Assembly: GCF_000307855.1 (NCBI RefSeq)
Contig: NZ_AJLR01000044.1
Location: forward strand, 1-64,000
From: Schinkia azotoformans LMG 9581
GTDB lineage: Bacteria; Bacillota; Bacilli; Bacillales; Bacillaceae_J
Reading direction: 5' to 3'
Length of the DNA stretch: 64,000 nt
Shown piece after piece: positions 45,026-53,264 of this stretch. The position numbers and the translations under genes are program-made. Under the pieces are notes generated by a model. The model searched no databases, was not told the origin of the DNA, and saw only the letters and a program-made list of their open reading frames with translations. Each line of letters opens with the position of its first letter. Position 1 is the stretch's first letter.

Positions 45026-46114
45026 CTATCTTTCAAACCTATCTTTGAGTTGAATTCTCTCAATTATAGCCTCAGTAAACTCCGTAGTAGACGCGGAACC
45101 ACCCAAATCCTTTGTTTTGATTCCATCATTAATAACATTCAATATTCCACTCTCAACCATGTGCGAAATTTCAGAAAGCCGCGGTTCTTCATGTCTACTA
45201 CTTAACCAATCTAATAACATAACCGTTGATAACATGATTCCCATTGGATTTGCGATATTTTTCCCTGCAATATCCGGTGCCGAGCCGTGTGCTGCTTGAG
45301 CCATTGCCATATTTTCATTATTATTGATTGATGGCGCAAGCCCTAAACTACCAACTAGTTCTCCGGCTAAGTCAGATAAAATATCCCCAAACATATTCTC
45401 TGTTACAATTACATCAAAATCCTTTGCCCGCCGCACTAAATGAGCAGTCATCGCATCTATATGGTAATCATCTATTTTGACATCTGGATAATTCTGAGCC
45501 ACCTCACGACAAACATCTAAGAATAGACCTGAGCCTAATTTGATGACATTCGCTTTATGAACAATCGTTACCTTTTTCCGCCTTTTTTCTGCCATTTGAA
45601 AAGCAGAATGTGCTATTCTTTCAATAGCCTTTCTAGTAAATACACCCGCTGAAATAACAACATCAGGCGTTATCTTCCATTCTCCTTCACCTACGAACAT
45701 ATTTCTATCTGGGTAGTAACCTTCTGTATTCTCGCGGAAAATAACCAAGTCCGCTTCCTTGACAACCCCATTTATCCCTGTGATTGTTTTTGCTGGACGA
45801 ACATTCGCATACAAATCAAAATAATGTCGTAGTTCTCCACTCGGATTACGTTTTAACTTGTGTTCTTTTGGATATGATGAAGAATCGTGTGGACCCAAGA
45901 TCCATCCATGCGTCTCCGCTAATGTATCTTTAACAATTTGCGGCATTGGTTCACCATATTTTTCAATTGCTTCCCATCCCATAGGTAATTGTATAAATTC
46001 AAATTGTGTAGAACCTACCAGTTTTGTTGCTGCCTTTACTACTTCGACAGTCGCCTTTGTAATTTCCTGTCCTATTCCATCACCATTCAGAACCCCAATT
46101 TTATAGTTTGCCAT
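45026..46114 (-). CDS. isocitrate/isopropylmalate dehydrogenase-family enzyme
   Basis: A 362-residue NAD(P)- and metal-dependent beta-decarboxylating dehydrogenase. The sequence shows NGDGIGQEI, RENTEGYY, the catalytic Lys region HKANVIK, the metal-binding ENMFGDILSDLAG and HGSAPDIAGKNIANP. The lineage (NAD-type isocitrate, tartrate or related 2-hydroxyacid dehydrogenase) cannot be resolved by eye. It follows the TRAP transporter genes after a terminator. With TcuA, TcuB and PrpF it could complete a route from an imported tricarboxylate to 2-oxoglutarate. Confidence 0.88.
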   Translation of the reverse strand: MANYKIGVLNGDGIGQEITKATVEVVKAATKLVGSTQFEFIQLPMGWEAIEKYGEPMPQIVKDTLAETHGWILGPHDSSSYPKEHKLKRNPSGELRHYFDLYANVRPAKTITGINGVVKEADLVIFRENTEGYYPDRNMFVGEGEWKITPDVVISAGVFTRKAIERIAHSAFQMAEKRRKKVTIVHKANVIKLGSGLFLDVCREVAQNYPDVKIDDYHIDAMTAHLVRRAKDFDVIVTENMFGDILSDLAGELVGSLGLAPSINNNENMAMAQAAHGSAPDIAGKNIANPMGIMLSTVMLLDWLSSRHEEPRLSEISHMVESGILNVINDGIKTKDLGGSASTTEFTEAIIERIQLKDRFER

Positions 46115-46142
46115 AAGTAATCCCCCTCAGTTTTTAGAATAA

Positions 46143-46176
46143 AATAAGAAAGTGGATGTTTTTCCACTTTCTTATT
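46143..46176 (-). terminator. terminator of the TRAP operon
   Basis: A 14-base perfect inverted repeat (46143-46156 with 46163-46176) follows the dctM stop on the minus strand and leads into TTTTATT. Confidence 0.8.
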
Positions 46177-46192
46177 GCTCAATCACGCTAAA

Positions 46193-47473
46193 TTATACTG
46201 ACCTGTTTGGTAACCAAAGAGAGAGTTCCGGAAATGCCATAACTATGATCATATAGATGATCATAACTATAATAAATGGAAAGGCTCCCTTAAATACCTC
46301 ATCTAATTTAGATTTAGCAATACCGCCAATTACGAATAAATTCAAACCAACCGGAGGAGTAATTTGTGCAATCTCCATATTTATAATCATGACAATCGCA
46401 AAATGAATTGGGTTGATGCCCAATGTTATCATGATTGGTAACAACAATGGCAAGGTTATAAGCATAATAGACGATGATTCTAAGAACATACCCAAAATAA
46501 AGAATAAAATTGCTGTTAGTACAAAGAATAGAACGACATCAAGTGATTCCATAGCCATCATTTTAGCAGCAAGTGCTTGAGGAATTTGTTCTTGTGTCAT
46601 GAACAATGAGAACGTCATTGCTCCTGCGATAATTAGCATTATCATTGCTGTGATGCCAATACTCTCATTAAGGATTTCTTTCCATTTTTGAAGTGATCTT
46701 TCTTTATATACAAATAATGAAATAATGACGGCATATACAGAAGATACGATCGATGCTTCAGTCGGTGTTGTTGCACCGGAGTATATACATCCTAATATTA
46801 ATACAGGTAAAAATGCACCCCATATAGCTTTCTTCGAGCTTGAAATTCTTTCGGACCAGCTCGCTTTTTCTAATTTCCCATAGCCTTTAATACGAGCGTA
46901 GATTATTGCGTAGATAATAAGACATATTGTTAATCCAATTCCTGGAATTACACCAGCCATGAATAACGCTCCAATGGATTGTTCTGTTACAACTCCGTAT
47001 ACGATTAAAGGGATGCTAGGGGGAATTAGGATACCCAGTGTACCTGCTGACGCAACCAACCCCATTGCATATCTCTTGCTATATCCTGCATTTACCATAG
47101 CTGGAATCATAATAGATCCAATCGCAGCTGCTGTCGCAGGGCTTGAACCACTAATCGCAGCGAAGAACATACAAGCCACAATCGTTACTACAGATAAACC
47201 ACCAGATACGTGGCCAATCCAAGATCTTAAACATTCAATTAAATATTTAGCAATCCCACCTTTGGCAATAATTGTTCCAGCTAGGACGAAGCCCGGGATC
47301 GCCATTAATGTAACAGAGTTCATACTTGTAAAGATTTTTTGTGGAATTGTCCACATACTAAAACTTCCATCCATCCAAAACACAAATGTTGTTGCAGCTA
47401 TTAATGAAACAGCTATCGGGACTCTGAGAAGTAGTAAAATTGCAAATGAACTAAAAAGCAGAATGGTTGCCAT
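46193..47473 (-). CDS. dctM: TRAP transporter large permease DctM
   Basis: A 426-residue membrane protein of about twelve helices, the ion-coupled channel part of a TRAP transporter. Family blocks include SGSSPATAAAIGSIMIPAM, GTLGILIPPSIPLIVYG and AQITPPVGLNLFV. It overlaps the end of dctQ by 23 bases, showing translational coupling. The specific acid is unknown. The flanking dehydrogenase and TcuA suggest a di- or tricarboxylate. Confidence 0.94.
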   Translation of the reverse strand: MATILLFSSFAILLLLRVPIAVSLIAATTFVFWMDGSFSMWTIPQKIFTSMNSVTLMAIPGFVLAGTIIAKGGIAKYLIECLRSWIGHVSGGLSVVTIVACMFFAAISGSSPATAAAIGSIMIPAMVNAGYSKRYAMGLVASAGTLGILIPPSIPLIVYGVVTEQSIGALFMAGVIPGIGLTICLIIYAIIYARIKGYGKLEKASWSERISSSKKAIWGAFLPVLILGCIYSGATTPTEASIVSSVYAVIISLFVYKERSLQKWKEILNESIGITAMIMLIIAGAMTFSLFMTQEQIPQALAAKMMAMESLDVVLFFVLTAILFFILGMFLESSSIMLITLPLLLPIMITLGINPIHFAIVMIINMEIAQITPPVGLNLFVIGGIAKSKLDEVFKGAFPFIIVMIIYMIIVMAFPELSLWLPNRSV

Positions 47474-47957
47474 CTAGTTGCCCCCCGTCATTATTTTTAA
47501 TTATATTTACTATCCTTTCAATAAAACGAATCAAAAATGTTAGTCCTGAGATAGGAATAACTAGATAATAAATCCAAAATGGCATCCTCGTATCCATTGT
47601 CACTTGGCCACTTGCAAAAGTATGATTGACTAAAACAATTCCATTATAGATAAAGAATATACAGAAGCTAATTCCGACAAGATTAGCGAAAATATCAACG
47701 AACTTTTGCATTTTTTTTGGGAGTATTGCATAAAAAATATCAACACTAATATGATGATTATCACGAAGTCCGATAGATAAACCTAACAGAATTCCCCAGA
47801 CTACTATTATACTAGCAGTCTCGTTTATCCACGTCGTTGGAGAATTAAAGACGTAGCGCATTAGTACTTCATAAAACATTAACAAAAGACCAGTAATAAA
47901 GAAAATCCCGGAGGAGAAATCCTCTAAAAATGAATAGACTTTTTTTATAGCATTCAT
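47451..47957 (-). CDS. dctQ: TRAP transporter small permease DctQ
   Basis: A 168-residue protein with four helices and the DctQ signature around RYVFNSPTTWINETASIIVVWGI (broken here only for description; the key residues are Arg-Tyr-Val-Phe then Trp-Ile-Asn-Glu). It links the binding protein to DctM. It follows dctP across a hairpin and overlaps dctM. Confidence 0.92.
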   Translation of the reverse strand: MNAIKKVYSFLEDFSSGIFFITGLLLMFYEVLMRYVFNSPTTWINETASIIVVWGILLGLSIGLRDNHHISVDIFYAILPKKMQKFVDIFANLVGISFCIFFIYNGIVLVNHTFASGQVTMDTRMPFWIYYLVIPISGLTFLIRFIERIVNIIKNNDGGQLDGNHSAF

Positions 47958-47990
47958 ACCCTAACCACCTTCCAGAAAACCTTTTAATTT

Positions 47991-48017
47991 ATTAAAAAAG
48001 AGAGGTAAACTCTCTTT
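47991..48017 (-). terminator. attenuating hairpin between dctP and dctQ
   Basis: AAAGAGAG (47997-48004) pairs with CTCTCTTT (48010-48017). On the minus strand it is followed by TTTTTAAT. It repeats the pattern of a hairpin after a binding-protein gene seen in the other two transporter operons. Confidence 0.75.
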
Positions 48018-48018
48018 C

Positions 48019-49098
48019 TTAATTTCCAGCTTCAATAGCTTTGTTAATAATATCTTGGTTCATTTTTTGTGCCCACTTATCAAAAACAGGTTGAATAGCT
48101 TGTTTAAATGCTTCTTTTTGTTCATCTGTTAATTCAACTATTGCCATTTTGCCTTCACTTTTAATTTTTTCAATTGCTTCAGTTTCAAGCTTTTCTACTT
48201 GATTTCTACCTTCATTAGTAGCCTCTTTCATTGCCTTTGTTAATAACTCTTGTGTTTTTGGCTCAAGTCCATCCCACCATTGTTTATTTGTAACAACAGC
48301 GTATTCAGATCTAGCATGACTTGTAAGTGTCAAATGGTTTTGGACTTCACCATATTTTTGAGTTTCAATATTAACAATGCTATTTTCTTGACCATCAATT
48401 GTTCCTAATTGAAGCGCTTGATATGTTTCATTGAATGCAATCTTTGTTGAAGAAGCTCCCATTGTCTCATACACTTCATTGATGATTTGTCCACCATGTG
48501 TACGGACTTTTAATCCTTTAACATCGCTTGGATCATCAACAGCTACTTTATTATTTGTAATATGTTTGAAACCATTAGGCCAGAATGAAAGACCTTTCAT
48601 ACCATACTCGTCTAGTGTAGCTAATAGCTCTTGTCCACCTTCACCATCTTCAAAGGCACGAAGGTGTTCTTCGTTTTTGAACATAAATGGTAGGTCAAAA
48701 ATCTCAAATGTTTCCTCGAAACCACTTAACTTAGCAGCTGAAGGTATGATGATCTGAACGTTATTCGCTTGAACTGCTTCAATCTCATCATTGTCACCGT
48801 ATAACTGACCGGAAGGATAAACCTTAACTTCGATATTACCGCCACTTTCTGATTCAACTAATTCTTTGAATTTAAGAGCCGCTAATCCCTTAGGAGTATT
48901 ATCTGATGCAACGTGTGACAATTTAATTGATAGTTTTTGATAACCTGCATCCGAATCTCCTTTAGCAGCTTCTGTAGAACTTGCTTCATTACCTCCGCAA
49001 CCAGCTAACGGAAATAGCAGTGCTAATGAAAGTAGCGACATTTTCGCTATATTCATTAGTTTTTTATTCTTGGTGAAACCCCTTTCAATTCCTCTCAA
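48019..49098 (-). CDS. dctP: TRAP transporter substrate-binding lipoprotein DctP
   Basis: A 359-residue periplasmic-type binding protein held by a lipid anchor. The lipobox is PLAGCGGN (Cys34 from the listed start). The mature part has LSHVASDNTPKGLAALKF, YPSGQLYGDNDEIEAVQ and GLKVRTHGGQI, with the conserved Arg that binds the carboxylate. The start is TTG, seven bases after AAGGGGAG. An internal ATG (49056) would shorten the signal peptide but has no ribosome site. It is first gene of dctPQM. Confidence 0.93.
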   Translation of the reverse strand: MRGIERGFTKNKKLMNIAKMSLLSLALLFPLAGCGGNEASSTEAAKGDSDAGYQKLSIKLSHVASDNTPKGLAALKFKELVESESGGNIEVKVYPSGQLYGDNDEIEAVQANNVQIIIPSAAKLSGFEETFEIFDLPFMFKNEEHLRAFEDGEGGQELLATLDEYGMKGLSFWPNGFKHITNNKVAVDDPSDVKGLKVRTHGGQIINEVYETMGASSTKIAFNETYQALQLGTIDGQENSIVNIETQKYGEVQNHLTLTSHARSEYAVVTNKQWWDGLEPKTQELLTKAMKEATNEGRNQVEKLETEAIEKIKSEGKMAIVELTDEQKEAFKQAIQPVFDKWAQKMNQDIINKAIEAGN

Positions 49099-49410
49099 CT
49101 TTTTTCTCCCCTTTACTTAAAATTGCAAATCTTTTAAATTAACTTACTACAAAACTGATTTTATCACCGCTTGTACCATAACAAAAATACTAGTTGTTTA
49201 TCTGTTACCATAAAAATTTTTAATGATTCAATTTTTCTGTATAGTTATAATAGTTAAAAAATATTTTCGCTAGCTATATTAGTATGGTAAAGGTAGATAT
49301 TTAAACAAAATATATATCTAATATGATAAAGTTTAAAAATATATAAGTAAATAAAAAATTTTCTTAATATAACATCATTCGCTATAGTAAAAACAAACTA
49401 TTAAATTTGT
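49099..49410. other. AT-rich gap between dctP and tcuA-like gene
   Basis: A 312-base stretch of very AT-rich DNA between the start of dctP and the stop of the upstream flavoprotein gene. It should contain the dctP promoter. I see no terminator with a clear stem, no ORF and no recognisable operator. Confidence 0.6.
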
Positions 49411-50928
49411 TTAAACCGTAACTTCTTCCATTCTTGCAATTGCAAATTTCGCAGCATTTTCCCCTGCGATCCTACCAAAGACAGAGCCAGCTGTTAGCCC
49501 AGAACCACCTGGATAATTAAAGTAAAAAAGACCACCCACAAGTTCTCCCGCAGCAAATAATCCTGAAATTGGTTTTTCAAAAGTATTTATTACTTCACTT
49601 TTCTCGTTAATTCTTACCCCACCGTACGTAAAGGTAATTCCACTAGTAACCTTATAAGCTTCAAATGGTCCTTCATCAATTGTATTTGCCCAGTTAGTTT
49701 TAGGAACCTCAAGCCCTACTGTTCCTCGTCCGTCCTTTATATTCGGGTTGAATGGAACCTCTAATCGAACTGCCTCATTGTATCTTTTTATATATTCCAA
49801 AAATTCTGCAGAATCAACACCGTCTAATTTCTGTGCTAGCTTTTCAATTGTTTTAGCCTTAACTTTAGTCACATGCTTAATCCGGTATTCATCCCTTAAT
49901 AAGTGGACAACTTTTTGATCGAATATTTGCCACGCAAATTGTCCTGGTTGTTCCAAAATTACCCTTCCATACTTTGCATAAGTGTAGTTTCGAAAATCTT
50001 CCCCCTCATCAACAAATCTTTGCCCTGTTGCATTAACCATAATTCCAAACGGATAACTGTGCTTTTGAAAACCATCACCTATTGCCAAGTCACCAAACTC
50101 TGGCGCACTATAATCCCAACTAACTGCATGACATCCGGACCAATGGCCGTAGGATCTTGCTCCAACTGCTAAGGCCATCTGGATTCCCTCACCTGTGTTA
50201 TAACGGGTTCCACGAACTTTTGCTAACTCCCAGCCTGCACCTAAGTAACGTGTTCTCATTTCGGTATTTGCTTGAAACCCACCTGAAGCCAAGACAACTG
50301 CCTTACTTTTTATCCTCACTGTCTTGCCCTTTATTTTTAGTTCTACTCCGCATATAGTGTCATCGTTATGTAATATTGAGGTCGCTTCAGCATCGTATAA
50401 AATTTTTACCCCTTCTTCTTCAGCAGTTTTATGAAGAGTTTCTATTAACTTAGGACCTCCTCCAACAACCTCAATTGCTAATCCACCCCAGAACGTAAAT
50501 TTCCCATTTACCTTAAAAGCCTGTCGACCATAAATCGGGACAAATCTAATTTTTTTTGAACGCAGCCACACCATTGCATTTAAGCTTTCACGGACTAGTA
50601 TGTTAGCTAAACTCATTTCTGTGCGAGATTGTGTAACCCTAGTAATATCATCTAGGAATTGCTCTGTCGTATAGGTTCCAAAGTCTGAGTTCGCCATCTC
50701 TTCTTTAGTAAGATTTGGAACTGCATTTAATAAATCCTCTATTCCGTTATAAGCAAAGCGCATAGTACCAGCAGAAAATGCACTGTTTCCTCCTCGTTCC
50801 TTTTTAGGTGCTTTTTCTAATACAATTACATCCGCACCATTTTCTTTTGCAGACAATGCTGCACACATGCCTGCATTACCGGCACCGATAACAATCACAT
50901 CTGTTTCATATAAATAATTTTCAGACAT
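49411..50928 (-). CDS. FAD-dependent dehydrogenase, TcuA-like (copy 1)
   Basis: A 505-residue flavoprotein of the fumarate reductase/succinate dehydrogenase family, close to tricarballylate dehydrogenase TcuA. The N-terminal FAD fold reads VIVIGAGNAGMCAALSAKENGADVIVLEKA (key residues Gly-Ala-Gly then Glu-Lys-Ala), followed by RGGNSAFSAG. The C-terminal part has GITFTYGGVRIN and GLFAAGELVGG, then PGGSGLTAGSVFGRIAG. It is divergent from a LysR gene and lies upstream of the TRAP operon rather than tcuB. It may oxidise a different acid from copy 2. Confidence 0.88.
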   Translation of the reverse strand: MSENYLYETDVIVIGAGNAGMCAALSAKENGADVIVLEKAPKKERGGNSAFSAGTMRFAYNGIEDLLNAVPNLTKEEMANSDFGTYTTEQFLDDITRVTQSRTEMSLANILVRESLNAMVWLRSKKIRFVPIYGRQAFKVNGKFTFWGGLAIEVVGGGPKLIETLHKTAEEEGVKILYDAEATSILHNDDTICGVELKIKGKTVRIKSKAVVLASGGFQANTEMRTRYLGAGWELAKVRGTRYNTGEGIQMALAVGARSYGHWSGCHAVSWDYSAPEFGDLAIGDGFQKHSYPFGIMVNATGQRFVDEGEDFRNYTYAKYGRVILEQPGQFAWQIFDQKVVHLLRDEYRIKHVTKVKAKTIEKLAQKLDGVDSAEFLEYIKRYNEAVRLEVPFNPNIKDGRGTVGLEVPKTNWANTIDEGPFEAYKVTSGITFTYGGVRINEKSEVINTFEKPISGLFAAGELVGGLFYFNYPGGSGLTAGSVFGRIAGENAAKFAIARMEEVTV

Positions 50929-50993
50929 ATTTTCCCTCCTAAGATTATTTATTATGACCTTCCTTTTATCCTATTAAAATTTCATAAATAAAT

Positions 50994-51060
50994 AAAATAT
51001 CATTGTTTTATATAATTCGATAAAAAATTTTTATTGAAAAATATCATATATTGTTTTACA
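50994..51060. promoter_or_regulatory. direct repeats in the tcuA-like/LysR divergent region
   Basis: AAAATATCATTGTTTTA (50994-51010) recurs as AAAATATCATATATTGTTTTA in two pieces at 51037-51058. Repeated half-sites between a LysR gene and its divergent target are typical of LysR binding, but the region is so AT-rich that chance is possible. Confidence 0.4.
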
Positions 51061-51110
51061 TTTTAAATTAATAAAATAATTCTTTACTTTTTGGAAAGGA
51101 GGAAAAAGCT

Positions 51111-51971
51111 TTGGATGAAAAAGATTGGAATATTTTGCAGACATTATATGAAGAACGAAATATAACAAAAGCAGCCCAACGACTGTACACTTCTCAACCA
51201 TCCCTCACATATAGGATTCAACAACTCGAAAAGGAATTTGACGCTACGATCATTTCTCGGGGTCAAAAAGGCGTAGAATTTACAGTTCAGGGTGAGTATC
51301 TTGTTCAATACTCAAAAGAAATGCTTATGCAACTACAGAAAGCAAAGGAGTATATCCTAAATTTAGAAGATACAATTAAAGGGACATTAAGACTTGGTGT
51401 TTCCGGGATGTTCGCTCGTTATGAATTGCCCTTCATTATGAAAAATTTTCTCTATCGATACCCTAATGTTGATATTAATTTAAAAACCGGGTGGAGTTCT
51501 GAAATAAATCAAATGCTCCATAAAGAAGAAGTGCATCTTGGAATTGTTCGTGGTGATTATAACTGGCAAGGAAACAAGGTTTTATTTCGCGAGGAAAAAA
51601 TTTGTATTGCATCGATAAATCCTATTGACTTTGACGAATTACCTACACTTTCAAGAATCAATTATCAAACAGACCCGTCTTTGAAAAGCCTTATTGACAA
51701 TTGGTGGCAAGAAAAGTATAAAGTTCCACCAAGAATTTCAATGGAGGTGGATAGGATAGATACCTGTAAACAAATGGTTTTGAACGGTCTCGGATATGCA
51801 ATTCTTCCAAGTATTTGTGTGAAGGAGGAAGAACCCCTTTATATGGCTCCTATAATAACCAGTGATGGTAAACCACTGTTAAGAAAAACCTGGATTATCT
51901 ATCGAGAAAACACCTTGCAATTAGCATATGTTAAAGCTTTTATTGACTTTTTAAGCGATTATTGCGATTGA
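51111..51971 (+). CDS. LysR-family regulator (tcu-linked)
   Basis: A 286-residue LysR activator with the usual N-terminal helix-turn-helix (NITKAAQRLYTSQPSLTYRI) and effector domain. It is a paralogue of the LysR at 39420. The start is TTG with AAAGGAGG eight bases upstream. It is divergent from the tcuA-like gene and convergent with tcuB. It is probably the local equivalent of TcuR, which controls tricarballylate genes in Salmonella. Confidence 0.9.
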   Translation: MDEKDWNILQTLYEERNITKAAQRLYTSQPSLTYRIQQLEKEFDATIISRGQKGVEFTVQGEYLVQYSKEMLMQLQKAKEYILNLEDTIKGTLRLGVSGMFARYELPFIMKNFLYRYPNVDINLKTGWSSEINQMLHKEEVHLGIVRGDYNWQGNKVLFREEKICIASINPIDFDELPTLSRINYQTDPSLKSLIDNWWQEKYKVPPRISMEVDRIDTCKQMVLNGLGYAILPSICVKEEEPLYMAPIITSDGKPLLRKTWIIYRENTLQLAYVKAFIDFLSDYCD

Positions 51972-51978
51972 ATTAAGC

Positions 51979-52013
51979 AGAAAAGAAGGAATCATGACGA
52001 TTCCTTCTTTTCT
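51979..52013. terminator. hairpin between LysR and tcuB
   Basis: A perfect 15-bp inverted repeat (51979-51993 with 51999-52013) separates the convergent genes. The descending arm is T-rich (CCTTCTTTTCT) but no separate T-run follows. Confidence 0.7.
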
Positions 52014-52067
52014 AAAAACTCTATTATAATAAATCCTTTGGGGAAAGGATTGGGAACACTTAATTTA

Positions 52068-53264
52068 TTAATTCTTGCTTGCAATTCCCCCAGCGATAGC
52101 AACAGGTTTTTTAGCAGGTTTCGCTTTTTGAGCTACTTCTGCCTCATGCGCTACACGTTCCTCTTGTGCAAAATTAACAAGGGATAAATAGCGATATACA
52201 AAATGAGAGAATTTAGAATATGGTGCTGTGAAGAATAATGCAGCGACACTACCTAAATGGATAGCTAATAACATTGTCATTGCACCTGTTTCACGGAATG
52301 CTAATAGCACCATTCCTGTTACCGCAACAAGCAACAATGCCCATGTAAAAGCAGATCCTGTCTTAACAGCCTTTTCATCATTAACTTCTTTATCACTTTT
52401 TGATTTAAGATAAAGAAGTCCACAAAGACCGATGATAAGCATAATTCCTCCAACTGATCCTAATATTACAACAGGGTGTAATAAAGGATATGGTGCTGGA
52501 ATGTGTAAAAAGTGTGCATAAAAGGATGCTAGCGTTGTAGATGCTAAATCAAGTAGGAATCCATAGCCTACAAGATGATGGAACGTTCTGCGAGCCTTAG
52601 CCGGCTCTTCTGATGGATAAGTACAACCCGCGCCCTCACCATCTAAGTACTTGAGACTTGCTGCATATAATGTAGCCTTCTTAATATCCTTGAATAATAC
52701 TCTGTCTTTTTCAGATTTGGTAGATCGTATATCACTCCAAAATCTGTTAGCTCCAATACCCCATCCTGCAACCATCCATAATCCTAATGCAACAAATACA
52801 CCAATCATTAAATTTTCTGGGAAAAATACATAAAATGCACCATCACCAGTTTGCGGGCGGAATAATCCATCAAATCCACTATTCGCAAAAACAAAACCTA
52901 TTACAAATATTATTGCGAAAACAAAAGTTGCCCAAAATCCTGCAACACTATCCCCTAATGCCTTTGCCCATTTACCAGGCCAAGCATATTTTCGATAAGT
53001 TTCCTCACGTAAACCTGCAAATAATTGTGGCGGATTTATACCAAACTCGTGAGGAGTTGTGAATGGACATGCATAGTAACAATCCCGACAATCATGACAT
53101 AAATTTGCCAGATAAGTCATATCGGTATCGCTGAAGTCCCTACGCCATTCGATAGCCTGCCATACAGCACAATAGCCTTCGCAATAGCGGCAAGCGTTAC
53201 ATAATTCCATTTGGCGTTTTCCATCTTCCACTAAATCTAAATCTTTAGAATCGTTAGATTGCAT
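52068..53264 (-). CDS. tcuB: TcuB-type iron-sulfur/heme electron transfer protein
   Basis: A 398-residue protein that re-oxidises the FAD of TcuA and passes electrons to the membrane quinone pool. Two cysteine clusters near the N-terminus hold iron-sulfur centres: LCNACRYCEGYC and LCHDCRDCYYACPF. The rest has about six helices with several histidines suited to heme b ligation. The length and order match Salmonella TcuB. The ATG is inside the end of tcuA (11-base overlap) with GGAGGT in front, so the two are coupled. Confidence 0.93.
   Translation of the reverse strand: MQSNDSKDLDLVEDGKRQMELCNACRYCEGYCAVWQAIEWRRDFSDTDMTYLANLCHDCRDCYYACPFTTPHEFGINPPQLFAGLREETYRKYAWPGKWAKALGDSVAGFWATFVFAIIFVIGFVFANSGFDGLFRPQTGDGAFYVFFPENLMIGVFVALGLWMVAGWGIGANRFWSDIRSTKSEKDRVLFKDIKKATLYAASLKYLDGEGAGCTYPSEEPAKARRTFHHLVGYGFLLDLASTTLASFYAHFLHIPAPYPLLHPVVILGSVGGIMLIIGLCGLLYLKSKSDKEVNDEKAVKTGSAFTWALLLVAVTGMVLLAFRETGAMTMLLAIHLGSVAALFFTAPYSKFSHFVYRYLSLVNFAQEERVAHEAEVAQKAKPAKKPVAIAGGIASKN

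Noticed and set aside
46959-47477. 172-codon plus-strand open frame inside dctM
   Set aside because: Antisense shadow. The sense frame is a full-length TRAP permease.
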